Shown: in pieces, positions 8,249-17,225 of the stretch
How positions within the stretch are numbered: the stretch's first letter is position 1
Layout: the number at the start of each line of letters is the position of its first letter
From: DATHAP01 sp963762865
Lineage (GTDB): Bacteria > Actinomycetota > Actinomycetes > JACCUZ01
DNA: 64,000 bases
Assembly (NCBI GenBank): GCA_963762865.1
Contig: CAVXNC010000017.1
Location: 1 to 64,000, forward strand
Reading direction: 5' to 3'
Notes under the pieces: model-generated
Database searches by the model: none
What the model was told of the DNA's origin: nothing
What the model saw: the letters and a program-made list of their open reading frames with translations, nothing else
Translations under genes and position numbers: made by a program

Positions 8249-9931
8249 CTAGCTGATCAGCTTGCGCAGTCGGGTGGTGTCGGCTGCCGTCCAGCCGGCC
8301 GGCTGCGTGACGGCTGCCCACGCGTCGACGTACTCCCGCTTGTAGACGTGCCCGTGACCGTCAGGCACGCCGGTGGAGTAGACCATGTCGGCGGTGACCT
8401 GCCAGAACGTGACCCATGGGAGCCATTGCATCGCCGGCAGGACGTCGGCTCCGCGGGGCTCGCGGAGCCAGTCAGGCTGATGCAGGAGCAGGCCTGGTGA
8501 CCACCACACGATCGGGTCGGAAGCGTGCTGCAGGTAGGTGATGCGTGCTGCGTCCCACGGCCTTGCCGGTTGCGCCAGGTCCGCCGGCACGGCAGCCCAA
8601 CGGGCGATAGCTCCGTGCTGGTACACCGGCAGACGCTCGGGTGAGCCCGCGTCGCGGTCGGCCACCAACGTGCTCGACAGCTCGGTGAAGTTGGGGGTTC
8701 CCACGAGCACAGCCCCTCCGGTGCGGGCGGCCATGTCGTCCAACGAGGCGAACGCCTCCTGGCTGCCAAAGGAGCCGAGGCTCTCCCCGGAGATGTACAG
8801 CCTCGGTCGATGGTCGGCGGGCAGCTGCTTCCACGCGCTGTAGACGCTCTCGAAGACCGCGACCCCCGTTGCCTGCGCCTTGGACTTGTCGACGAGGAAC
8901 GAGATCCAGCTCGGCAGGTACGAGTACTGCGCTGCTGCGATCGCCGTGTCCCCGCCCAGCATGTACTCCAGCGTGTCGACTGCCGCGGGATCGACCCACC
9001 CGGTTCCGGTGGTGGTCACGACGACCAGCGCCTGGCGGTCGAAGCCGCCGGCCCGGCGCAGATCCTTGACCAGCACGTCCGCTCGCTCCTGCACGGTCGG
9101 CGCGGACTGCAGACCCGCATACACGCGGACGGGCACCATGGCCGGTCCACCGGTGAACTCGGCGATCTGTGCTTCGGTCGGCCCCAGTGCGACGAAGTTG
9201 CGGCCCTGCCGCCCGAGGGTGTTCCAGGCGACGAGCGAGGTCGGGCTGCCGGATCGCTCCCGGGCGGTCGGCTGGACCGTGCCCGCATCCGTCGTGGTGT
9301 CCTTGACGCTGAACGCGGCGTTGGACACCGCGAGGAAGCCTCGGAAGATCACGCCAGTGAGCACCCCGACGACGAGCAGCACCACAGCGGTGACCGCGAT
9401 CGTCCGTGCGAGCCACAGCGGGAGCCTGCCGATCGTGCGGCGCAGCACCCAGCCCGTCAGCCGGCGCAGGACCCGGCCCAGCCCTACGAGCCCGGCGAAC
9501 ACGAGTAGCGCGACCGCGGCGATGAGCACGGAGTCGTACCCTGCCGGCGCCTCGACGCCCATGAGCTCGTGCAGGTCCACCTGCCACCGCCAGCCGGCGA
9601 CGAGCACCACGATCGCGAACGCGGCCCCCAGGATCCCCAGGAGGCGCCATGCCCGGCGAGTGGTGCGGGGCGGCGGCTGCCATCGGGTGACCCGGCGGAC
9701 CGCCCAGGCGACGCTCTGGCCCACGCCGTAACCGAACGCCCCGACGATGCCGGCCAGCAGGCCCTGCAAGAGCGCGGACCGGGGAAGCAGCGACGGGGTG
9801 AACGACGACCCGGCCAGCAGCAACGCCATGACGCTGCCTGACCACCCGTACCGCGGAAGCTTCGCAACGGCGCGACGCCAAAGCCCGGCCGTGACCAGCG
9901 GCGGGCTGGCATCCTGGGCCAGGACGCTCAT
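8249..9931 (-). CDS. membrane-anchored alpha/beta-hydrolase
   Basis: Protein of 560 residues. The N-terminal 200 residues contain about five membrane helices and match the alpha/beta-hydrolase N-terminal membrane domain type. The C-terminal half carries a hydrolase nucleophile elbow, SGESLG, inside LYISGESLGSFGSQEAF. Families of this two-part build are common in mycobacteria and relatives and are thought to act on lipids, but substrates are unknown. I chose ATG 9931 because the open frame upstream would overlap the divergent CPBP gene. Confidence 0.82.
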   Translation of the reverse strand: MSVLAQDASPPLVTAGLWRRAVAKLPRYGWSGSVMALLLAGSSFTPSLLPRSALLQGLLAGIVGAFGYGVGQSVAWAVRRVTRWQPPPRTTRRAWRLLGILGAAFAIVVLVAGWRWQVDLHELMGVEAPAGYDSVLIAAVALLVFAGLVGLGRVLRRLTGWVLRRTIGRLPLWLARTIAVTAVVLLVVGVLTGVIFRGFLAVSNAAFSVKDTTTDAGTVQPTARERSGSPTSLVAWNTLGRQGRNFVALGPTEAQIAEFTGGPAMVPVRVYAGLQSAPTVQERADVLVKDLRRAGGFDRQALVVVTTTGTGWVDPAAVDTLEYMLGGDTAIAAAQYSYLPSWISFLVDKSKAQATGVAVFESVYSAWKQLPADHRPRLYISGESLGSFGSQEAFASLDDMAARTGGAVLVGTPNFTELSSTLVADRDAGSPERLPVYQHGAIARWAAVPADLAQPARPWDAARITYLQHASDPIVWWSPGLLLHQPDWLREPRGADVLPAMQWLPWVTFWQVTADMVYSTGVPDGHGHVYKREYVDAWAAVTQPAGWTAADTTRLRKLIS

Positions 9932-10037
9932 CGCTCGGTCGCGGGCGCGCAGGCGCCGAGACTGCGCCGGAGCCGATACGTGGCGCTCTCCTCGATGGCC
10001 CTCATCCAAGCGTGCGCTGACGTGAGGAGGCCATCGG

Positions 10038-10724
10038 ATGGGGAGGTTACCCGACCAAGCTGGGCGCACCCTGCCCGCGCTTGCGGCCTGCGTCGCGCTC
10101 CTGTCGGTCTGGGTCGTCCTGGTGCGGCCTGGGCTCCCGCCGGTGCCGCGCCTGGTAGGCGGCCTCGTCGTCGCCGGCTGCACGGTCGCTCTCGGCCTGT
10201 GGGGCGGTCTGGACGCCGACGGTCTGGGGTTGTCGCCGCGCCGGCTGACCGGCGGACTGCGCTACGGCGGGCTCGCGTTCGGCGCGGTGACGGTAGTCAT
10301 TGTCCTCGGGGTGGCGATCCCCGCGACGCGGCAAGCGTTCCAATCCGGGCGAGCGGACATCACCGCCGGGCAGCTGCTGCTCCAGGTCCCCGTCACGATC
10401 CCGCTGGGCACGGTGGTGGTCGAGGAGCTGGCCTTCCGGGGGGCCCTGCTCGGACTGTTCCGGCTAGCGATGCCGACGGCGCGGGCCGTCGTCGCGTGCT
10501 CGGTCCTCTTCGGCCTGTGGCACGTCCCGTCTGTGCTGGCCGCCGTGTCCGGCTCCAACGGCCGGGTGCTGGCGGCCGTGACTGGCACATTCGTGGCGAC
10601 CTTTGCGGCGGGCGTGGCGTTCTGCTGGCTACGGATCCGCTCCGGAAGTCTCTTGGCACCGGCGATGGCGCACCTGGCGACCAACTCCGTGGCGCTGATC
10701 GTGGCCTGGCTCGTGGTGCACTAG
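10038..10724 (+). CDS. CPBP (CAAX/Abi) family intramembrane metalloprotease
   Basis: Polytopic protein of 228 residues with the catalytic motifs of the CPBP family: EELAFRG (EExxxR) near residue 134, FGLWHVPS containing the second-motif histidine near 164, and HLATNS near the C-terminus. These glutamates and histidines are expected to bind the metal and water in the membrane. GAGGAGG precedes the ATG. Its last four bases overlap the end of the convergent M23 gene. The substrate is unknown. Confidence 0.88.
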   Translation: MGRLPDQAGRTLPALAACVALLSVWVVLVRPGLPPVPRLVGGLVVAGCTVALGLWGGLDADGLGLSPRRLTGGLRYGGLAFGAVTVVIVLGVAIPATRQAFQSGRADITAGQLLLQVPVTIPLGTVVVEELAFRGALLGLFRLAMPTARAVVACSVLFGLWHVPSVLAAVSGSNGRVLAAVTGTFVATFAAGVAFCWLRIRSGSLLAPAMAHLATNSVALIVAWLVVH

Positions 10725-11320
10725 CGAAAGACGACCTCGGTGCGGCGCAGCGAACGCTCCGGGTCCACTGCTGACAGGTAGCCGGCACCGGCGGGGCGCT
10801 TCTCGAAGTGCAGGTGGCAGCCGTCGGGCGCGGCCAGCTTGCCGGACCGGGCGACGACCTGCCCCGGCCGGACCCGCTGCCCTGGCCGGACCAGCAGTCG
10901 CCGGGCATGTCCGATGACGTAGTCGAACCCTCCCGAGCGAATCTTCAGCCCGTAGCGGCCGTACGCCGGACCGAGGAACGGCTGGACGACGCGACCCTTG
11001 ACGGCGGAACGGATCCGGGTGCCGCACGGCATGAACATGTCGATCCCATGGTGCTTCCCCGGTCTGGTCCGCGGACAGGACGCGTCGCGCGGGTAGTACG
11101 GCGCGCGCGTGCAGCCGAACGGGATCATCTCCTGCCAGGCGCCGGCGTACCACGGCGAGGCGTAGTAGCGGTGGTCGGTCGTGTACACGTTGTCCGGGTC
11201 GGGGGACGGCGGTCGGTCGCCGGCGCCCACGGCTGCCGTACCCGATCCGGTCGAGACGACAGCGACGAGGCCGATCACGACGACGAGGCGCCGGACCCGG
11301 CTGCCTCTCGGCTCGGTCAC
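10721..11320 (-). CDS. M23 family (LytM) metallopeptidase, secreted
   Basis: Protein of 199 residues with an N-terminal signal peptide (RRLVVVIGLVAVVSTGSG) and an M23 peptidase domain. The zinc ligands are visible as HHGIDMF (HxxxD) and HLHFEK (HxH). Such enzymes cut peptidoglycan cross-bridges, or regulate enzymes that do when a ligand is missing; here both motifs are intact. I chose the GTG at 11320 because the signal peptide begins right after it; an ATG at 11377 is possible. No clear ribosome site is seen for either. Confidence 0.8.
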   Translation of the reverse strand: MTEPRGSRVRRLVVVIGLVAVVSTGSGTAAVGAGDRPPSPDPDNVYTTDHRYYASPWYAGAWQEMIPFGCTRAPYYPRDASCPRTRPGKHHGIDMFMPCGTRIRSAVKGRVVQPFLGPAYGRYGLKIRSGGFDYVIGHARRLLVRPGQRVRPGQVVARSGKLAAPDGCHLHFEKRPAGAGYLSAVDPERSLRRTEVVFR

Positions 11321-11426
11321 ACCGCGAGAGTAGGCGTTGACGGCGGGCTGAACTAGGTGCTGAATGCGGTACCACATCGGTATGTGGCGGCCACCGAACC
11401 GCCGCGGAGAGCCCGGAGGTCGGTCG

Positions 11427-13034
11427 ATGGCAGCTCGTGGCGTCACCCCCATGACCGCGGCTCTACGCCGCATCCTGACCGCGCACGGCGTCGCCCGACG
11501 GACGGGGATCCCCGCCGAGGATGTGCTGGCCGGGGGCGCGGCATCGGCCACGGCCGAACCGAGCCGGCGCGACGTGCTCAAGGCGGCCGGAGCGGTGGTC
11601 GCCGGCGCGACCCTCGGCGGCACCCTGCCGGCCCGTCGGGCGAACGCAGCGACCAACCCGAGCGTCCTCGTGGTCGGCGCGGGGCTGGCAGGGCTGCGCG
11701 CGGCGCACTACCTGTGGCGGGTGAAGGGCATCGCCGCCACGGTCTACGAGGGCAACAACCGGGCAGGTGGCCGGTGCTACTCGCTGCGGGACTACTTCCC
11801 CGGGCTGGTCGTCGAGCACGGCGGGCAGCTCATCAACACCGACCACAACGCCATCCGCAACCTCGCGTCCAGCCTGGGTCTGTCGCTCGACACCGTGTAC
11901 GGCGGGAGCTTCGGCGGGATGGTCGACAAGTACCGGATCGACGGTGCGGACTACCCGTACGACGCGGCGAACGCGGACTGGGGCGAGGTCTACGCCGCGA
12001 TGCGCAACGCCCAGCGGTCGGCGCCCTACCCACAGACGTTCGACAACCACACCGACGCCGGCATCGCGCTGGACAACATGACGGTCGACCAGTGGCTGGG
12101 CGCGAACGTGCCGGGCGGACTGTCGAGCCGGTTCTCGAAGCTGATGCAGTCCAACGCGGTCGCCGAGTACGGCCTGGACCCGGACCAGCAGAGCGCACTC
12201 AACCTCGTCTACCTGCTCGGCTGGAACTCGCAGAACAGCCTGGCCCCGGTCAACGGCTCGGACGAGAAGTACGTCGTGCGCGGCGGCAACGACCAGCTGG
12301 TGACCCGGATGCTCGACCAGCTCCCGGACGGCACCGTCCGCTACGGCCAGAAGCTGGTCGCGGTGAAGGAGAACGCGGACGGCTCGATCCGGTGCAGCTT
12401 CCAGGTCCGGAACAAGGTCACGGACGTCACCGCCGACCGGGTCGTGCTCGCGCTGCCGTTCAGCACGCTGCGCGACGTCGACCTGACCCAGTCCGGGTTC
12501 TCGTCGGTGAAGCTGCGCACCATCCAGGAGCTCGATCTCGGCGCGAACGCCAAGATCCACGTGGGTGTCAACCGCCGGCCGTGGGTGGAGCAGGGGTTCG
12601 GCGGCGCGGCCTACACGAACCCGTCGGGGTTCCAGTGCGGCTGGGACGACAGCGTCAACTACCCGCTGCCCACCGGGGCGTTCGTGTTCTTCCCCGGCGG
12701 CAGCCAGGTCATCGACGGCTGGTCGGGAGCGACGCACGGAACGGCGCCTGCCGCCCAGGTGAGCGCCTACCTTGCCCAGCTCGAGCCGATGTTCCCGGGC
12801 GTGACCGCCGCCTACACCGGCAAGGCCTATCGCGACTTCTGGTGGTCGAACCCGTGGTCGAAGGGCGCCTACACCTGCCCGCGGCCCGGTCAGTACACGA
12901 CCCTGTTCGGCGCCGGTGCGGTCCCTGAGGGCAACGTCCACTTCGCCGGCGAGCACACCAGCCTCGAGTACTTCGGCTACCTCAACGGGGCGGTCGAGAC
13001 GGGGGAGCGCGCCGCCCGAGCCGTCGCAGCCTGA
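11427..13034 (+). CDS. Tat-exported flavin amine oxidase
   Basis: FAD-dependent oxidase of the monoamine/L-amino-acid oxidase family, 535 residues. A twin-arginine signal (SRRDVLK at residues 46-52 followed by a hydrophobic stretch) sits after an unusually long N-region. The dinucleotide-binding motif VVGAGLAGL lies near 82-90, and the FAD-contacting C-terminal motif is HFAGEHTSLEYFGYLNGA. ATG 11427 has GGAGGT six bases upstream. It probably deaminates an amine or amino acid outside the membrane and yields hydrogen peroxide. The substrate is not predictable. Confidence 0.88.
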   Translation: MAARGVTPMTAALRRILTAHGVARRTGIPAEDVLAGGAASATAEPSRRDVLKAAGAVVAGATLGGTLPARRANAATNPSVLVVGAGLAGLRAAHYLWRVKGIAATVYEGNNRAGGRCYSLRDYFPGLVVEHGGQLINTDHNAIRNLASSLGLSLDTVYGGSFGGMVDKYRIDGADYPYDAANADWGEVYAAMRNAQRSAPYPQTFDNHTDAGIALDNMTVDQWLGANVPGGLSSRFSKLMQSNAVAEYGLDPDQQSALNLVYLLGWNSQNSLAPVNGSDEKYVVRGGNDQLVTRMLDQLPDGTVRYGQKLVAVKENADGSIRCSFQVRNKVTDVTADRVVLALPFSTLRDVDLTQSGFSSVKLRTIQELDLGANAKIHVGVNRRPWVEQGFGGAAYTNPSGFQCGWDDSVNYPLPTGAFVFFPGGSQVIDGWSGATHGTAPAAQVSAYLAQLEPMFPGVTAAYTGKAYRDFWWSNPWSKGAYTCPRPGQYTTLFGAGAVPEGNVHFAGEHTSLEYFGYLNGAVETGERAARAVAA

Positions 13035-13136
13035 CGCGCAGAATGCGAAGGTCACGCCGCCGATAGGGCAGAATCGGACCTGACACGGCGCCGGCCAGCG
13101 GGCGCCCTCCACCCGAGACACCCGGAGCCACCCACC

Positions 13137-14288
13137 GTGCCCCTTCGCCGACTCCTCATGCCGCTGCTCGTCGCAGTGGTCCTCGCCGTGCCCGTCCTGG
13201 GCGGCCCGCTCACGGCCAACGCCACGGGTACCTCGACGTCGGCAACGACGGGCCTGCGGATCACGAGCAAGGCTGCCGGCGCCACCTCCTGGCCGGTCGG
13301 CGACGCCGTGAAGGTGGCCGTCACGGGCGGCACCCTCGTCTCCGCAACGCTGACCGGCGCCGACGGGCGCCGGGTGCGCGGCACGGCAGGGCCGACGTCG
13401 TGGGCGAGCACCGGCACTTTGGTGCCGCGGTCGACCTACACGCTGGACGCGACGGCCGTCGACGCCGCCGGTCAGCAGGCTGTGCTGCACGACACGCTGC
13501 GCACGGGTGCCCCGCCGCGCGTCCTGCGCGCCACCGTCAGCCCGTCCGGTCGCACGGTCGGCGTCGGCCGACCCCTCGTCGTGACGTTCAACCAGGCCGT
13601 ACGCCGCAAGGCCGAGGTGGAGTCGGCGCTGCAGGTGACGGCCAGCCGCGACATCGGCCCGGCCTCGTGGTCGTGGACCTCCGACCGCACCGTGCAGTAC
13701 CGGCCGAAGCAGTTCTGGCCGGCGTACACGACCGTCAAGGTGGCCGCGGACCTGCGCAAGGTCCACGCCGGTCCCGGCCTGTGGGGCATGAAGGACACCG
13801 ACGCCGGGTTCCGGGTCGGGCGCGCCTTCGTGATGCGGGTGTCCGACGCGAAGCACCGGATGGTCATCCGCAAGAACGGGGAGACCGTTCGCACCGTCGG
13901 GGTCTCGATGGGCAAGTCCGGCTTCACCACCCGGTCCGGGACCAAGGTGATCATGGACACCCACGAGAGCTACCGGATGCGGTCCACGACCGTCGGCATC
14001 ACCGGCGCGGAGGCGTACGACCTCCAGGTGCCCTACGCGATGCGCATCACCAGCTCGGGCGAGTTCCTGCACGGCGCGCCCTGGAACCCCTACGTCGGCA
14101 TCGCCAACCGCTCGCACGGCTGCACGAACCTGACGCTGTCCAATGCACGCTGGGTCTTCAACCGGGTCATCGAGGGCGATCCGATCGTCACGACCGGGAC
14201 CGGACGCGCGATGGAGTCCTGGAACGGCTTGGGCGGAGTCTGGAACGTGTCCTGGACGAAGTGGGTCGCCGGCTCAGCCCTGCGCTGA
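13137..14288 (+). CDS. L,D-transpeptidase (YkuD) with Ig-like domain
   Basis: Secreted cell-wall enzyme of 383 residues. A signal peptide (residues 1-27) precedes an Ig-like region (about 80-210) and a YkuD domain with the catalytic motif NRSHGCTNL near residue 325, where the Cys attacks the stem peptide to make 3-3 cross-links. Family members with two Ig-like modules plus YkuD are the normal mycobacterial and actinobacterial type. The start is GTG after a CGGAG site. The 3' end overlaps the convergent MFS gene by 15 bases. Confidence 0.92.
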   Translation: MPLRRLLMPLLVAVVLAVPVLGGPLTANATGTSTSATTGLRITSKAAGATSWPVGDAVKVAVTGGTLVSATLTGADGRRVRGTAGPTSWASTGTLVPRSTYTLDATAVDAAGQQAVLHDTLRTGAPPRVLRATVSPSGRTVGVGRPLVVTFNQAVRRKAEVESALQVTASRDIGPASWSWTSDRTVQYRPKQFWPAYTTVKVAADLRKVHAGPGLWGMKDTDAGFRVGRAFVMRVSDAKHRMVIRKNGETVRTVGVSMGKSGFTTRSGTKVIMDTHESYRMRSTTVGITGAEAYDLQVPYAMRITSSGEFLHGAPWNPYVGIANRSHGCTNLTLSNARWVFNRVIEGDPIVTTGTGRAMESWNGLGGVWNVSWTKWVAGSALR

Positions 14289-15968
14289 CCCGGGTCGGCG
14301 GTTGCGTCGCTCGTCTGCGTCGAGCAGCTCGGACACCGAGCCCTCGGCCGTGGCGTCGGTCGGCACGTGCCCGGTCACCGTCGCGACGAACACGTCCCGG
14401 CTCAGGCACAGCAGGACGCTCGGTGCGGTTGTCACGACAGTTGCCGTACGCGGCACTGACCGGAGCAATGCGACCTCGCCGAAAGAGTCGCCAGGGCCGA
14501 GACGGCGCACGTCGGCGCCCTGCCGGGTCACCGCAAGCTCGCCGGACTGGACGACGAAGAACTCCTCGCCGGCCGCCTGCTCCTCGACCACCGGCACCGC
14601 GGCTGCCACCTCCCGGCGCTGGCTGGCGCAGGCGAGGCGCTCCAGCGTCAGCCGTGGCAACGGCGCGAGGACACCCACCCGCCCGAGCAGGTCGACGTCG
14701 GCGGGTCGAGGAGTCGTGCTCGCCTCGAGCGCCCGCAACCCGGCGGCGCTCAGCAGCGGGGAGAGCCCGACGACCAGCCCCGTCAGGACCATCGCACCGG
14801 ACAACCCCAGCAGGTGCGCCAGGACCGGCGCACCGAGCGAGCCCACTGCCGTCGCGATCGAGCCGACGCTGTTGAAGGCGCCCCAAGCGCGCCCCGCGAC
14901 GTGCTCGGCCAGCAGCCTGCTGATGAAGCTGTAGCCGAAGATGCCGGCCAGCGCGTTGCCCATCCCGACCAGCGTGAAGGCGACCCATCCAGCGGCCTCA
15001 CCACCGGTTGCGCCGAGCGCCGCGACGGGCAGTCCCCAGAGCGCGATGCCCGTGGCGAACCACAGCCTCGCGTGCCTCCCGGCAGCCGCGAAGCTGGCCA
15101 GCGAGCCGAGCAGCCCGCCGACTCCGAGCACGGTGAAGAAGCCGCCGGACAGCCGGTCGCCGTCGCTGCTCGACAGCTCGTGGGCGTAGAGGACGACGAA
15201 GACGTTGACCAGGCCGAGCATGGTCCGCTGCAGCATGAAGAGTGTGACCAGCACGCGCGCGCCCGGCGAGGAGAACTCGCTCAGACCTCGCAGGGGGACC
15301 GCCCACACGGCCGGCCGCCGGGGACCTGTCCCGGTGCGGCGGGCAGGCTGGAAGGGCGTCCGGATGTACGCGGCCACAGCGGCCGTGGCTGCGTACACCC
15401 CGACCATGGCGAGCCACACGGGGGCGGCGCCGTGGGCGGCGAGCAGGGTGCCACCGAGGGCGGGGCCCAGGACGCAGCCGACGCTGGTGGCGGTGCCGTA
15501 GGCGGAGCTGGCGACCACCAGGTCCTGCGGGCGGCGCACCAGCTGGGGGAGCATCGCCGACAGGTTGGGCTTGAGCAGGACCGACAGCGCCGAACCGACG
15601 GCGACGATGCCCGCGAGCATGGCGACGCTGCCGCCCGTCGCGGCCAGCGCCGCCAGGGCGACCGCGACGAGGGCGAAGCCGGCGTTGACGCCCGCCACGA
15701 TCCGCGGGCGGGAGAACCGGTCGGTCAGGGCGCCGAGCCCACCGAGCGCGGTGGCTGGCAGCACCCGCATCGCGGCGACGAGGCCGACCGCCGCCGGCCC
15801 ACCGAGCTCGAAGGCCATCACCGACGCCACGAGCAGGCTCGTGACGTCGGTCGCGTACCACGAGGCGGCGGCGACGAGCAGGCGCGCTAGGTCCCGGTCG
15901 GCGAGCGCACGTCGCAGGGTCGCCCAGCGCTCCGCGGCGACGCGAGCGATCGGTGGTCGGATGGCCAC
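14274..15968 (-). CDS. MFS transporter fused to a cyclic-nucleotide-binding domain
   Basis: Protein of 564 residues. Residues about 15-420 form a major-facilitator protein with about 12 helices. Residues about 440-545 form a Crp-type cNMP-binding beta-roll whose phosphate-binding cassette reads GDSFGEVALLRSVPRTATV. The conserved Glu and Arg of that cassette are present, so nucleotide binding is plausible. A cytoplasmic nucleotide sensor on the tail suggests allosteric control of transport. Start is GTG with a weak ribosome site. The substrate is unknown. Confidence 0.85.
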   Translation of the reverse strand: MAIRPPIARVAAERWATLRRALADRDLARLLVAAASWYATDVTSLLVASVMAFELGGPAAVGLVAAMRVLPATALGGLGALTDRFSRPRIVAGVNAGFALVAVALAALAATGGSVAMLAGIVAVGSALSVLLKPNLSAMLPQLVRRPQDLVVASSAYGTATSVGCVLGPALGGTLLAAHGAAPVWLAMVGVYAATAAVAAYIRTPFQPARRTGTGPRRPAVWAVPLRGLSEFSSPGARVLVTLFMLQRTMLGLVNVFVVLYAHELSSSDGDRLSGGFFTVLGVGGLLGSLASFAAAGRHARLWFATGIALWGLPVAALGATGGEAAGWVAFTLVGMGNALAGIFGYSFISRLLAEHVAGRAWGAFNSVGSIATAVGSLGAPVLAHLLGLSGAMVLTGLVVGLSPLLSAAGLRALEASTTPRPADVDLLGRVGVLAPLPRLTLERLACASQRREVAAAVPVVEEQAAGEEFFVVQSGELAVTRQGADVRRLGPGDSFGEVALLRSVPRTATVVTTAPSVLLCLSRDVFVATVTGHVPTDATAEGSVSELLDADERRNRRPGSAQG

Positions 15969-16027
15969 CTGCCGAGCATGCGCGAAATGGGGTGGCTTTT
16001 CGCAGGATCACCGCAAATAGGTGCGGA

Positions 16028-17194
16028 TCAGGCGGCGGCGGACTCCGCAGGACGACGGTCGGCGGACCGGCCCAGCTCTCGGATGACGGCCTGCGCCTTG
16101 GCGCCGACCGGGTTCGGCAGCGAGAGCCGGAAGACCTTCCGCCATGCGGACGCGACCTGTCGGGGGAGCGAGCCGGTGACGTAGGGCAGGTCGTACTTCG
16201 CGAACAGCGCCTGCACCTGCGGCGCGATCTCCGCGTAGCGGTTGCTCGGCAGGTCCGGGTAGAGGTGGTGCTCGACCTGGAAGGACAGGTTGCCCGTCAT
16301 GAAGTGCATGGCCTTGCCGCCGGTGATGTTGGCGGAGCCGAGCATCTGGCGCAGGTACCACTCGCCCCGGGTCTCGCCCTCGATCGAGTGGCGCTCGAAG
16401 GTCTGCACGCCCTCGGGGAAGTGGCCGCACATGATGACCGAGTGGGTCCAGAGGTTGCGGACCAGGTTGGCCGTCATGTTCGCGGTCAGGGTGGTCAGCG
16501 CTGACGGGCCGGACAGCAGCGGGTGCACCACGTAGTCCTTGGTCATCTGCTGGCGGATCTTCTTCAGCGTCACCTTTGCGCGGGCCTTGAACTCCGGGCT
16601 GGAGCGGCGCTGCTCCGACGCGAGGTTCTTGCCCAGCTCGAGGTCGTAGGCGGCGATGCCGTACTCGAAGAAGCACGCGTTGACGAAGTTCCACAGCGGC
16701 TGCGCGAGGTAGAGCGGCACCCAGCGCTGGTCCTCGTCGACGCGCATGATGCCGTAGCCGAGGTCGTTGTCCTTGCCGATGACGTTCGTGTAGGTGTGGT
16801 GCAGCTCGTTGTGCGAGTGCTTCCACTGCTCCGATGGTGACGCGTTGTCCCATTCCCAGGTGGTCGAGTGGATCTTCGGGTCGCGCATCCAGTCCCACTG
16901 GCCGTGCATGACGTTGTGGCCGATCTCCATGTTCTCGATGATCTTGGCGATCGACAGACCGGCCGTCCCGACGACCCAGGCAGGCGGGAACATCGAGGCG
17001 AGCAGCAGCGCGCGACTGCCGAGCTCGAGCTTGCGCTGCGCGTCGATCACCCGGCGGATGTAGGCCGCGTCGTCGGCGCCGCGGGAGTCGATGACGGACT
17101 GCCGGATCGCGTCGAGCTCCTCGCCGAGGGTCTCGATGTCCTCGGCCGTCAGGTGCGCGATCGGGTTGTCGGTCTTCTTCTGCATGACGGTCAT
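16028..17194 (-). CDS. acyl-CoA fatty acid desaturase, DesA3-like
   Basis: Membrane desaturase of 388 residues with the three histidine boxes of the acyl-lipid/acyl-CoA type: HNVMH, HSHNELHH and QVEHHLYP, which would hold the di-iron centre. It resembles the mycobacterial DesA3 class that makes oleoyl from stearoyl-CoA. The gene follows its probable electron donor by 31 bases in the same operon. The start at 17194 is set by AAGGAG eight bases upstream. Product regiospecificity is inferred from family only. Confidence 0.9.
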   Translation of the reverse strand: MTVMQKKTDNPIAHLTAEDIETLGEELDAIRQSVIDSRGADDAAYIRRVIDAQRKLELGSRALLLASMFPPAWVVGTAGLSIAKIIENMEIGHNVMHGQWDWMRDPKIHSTTWEWDNASPSEQWKHSHNELHHTYTNVIGKDNDLGYGIMRVDEDQRWVPLYLAQPLWNFVNACFFEYGIAAYDLELGKNLASEQRRSSPEFKARAKVTLKKIRQQMTKDYVVHPLLSGPSALTTLTANMTANLVRNLWTHSVIMCGHFPEGVQTFERHSIEGETRGEWYLRQMLGSANITGGKAMHFMTGNLSFQVEHHLYPDLPSNRYAEIAPQVQALFAKYDLPYVTGSLPRQVASAWRKVFRLSLPNPVGAKAQAVIRELGRSADRRPAESAAA

Positions 17195-17225
17195 GGGGTG
17201 TCTCCTTCGTCTGGGGGACGAGTGG

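Noticed and set aside
11463..14117. 884-codon open frame on the minus strand
   Set aside because: It lies opposite the amine oxidase and L,D-transpeptidase genes, whose motifs and ribosome sites are clear. Its composition is the reverse-frame pattern of GC-rich genes.
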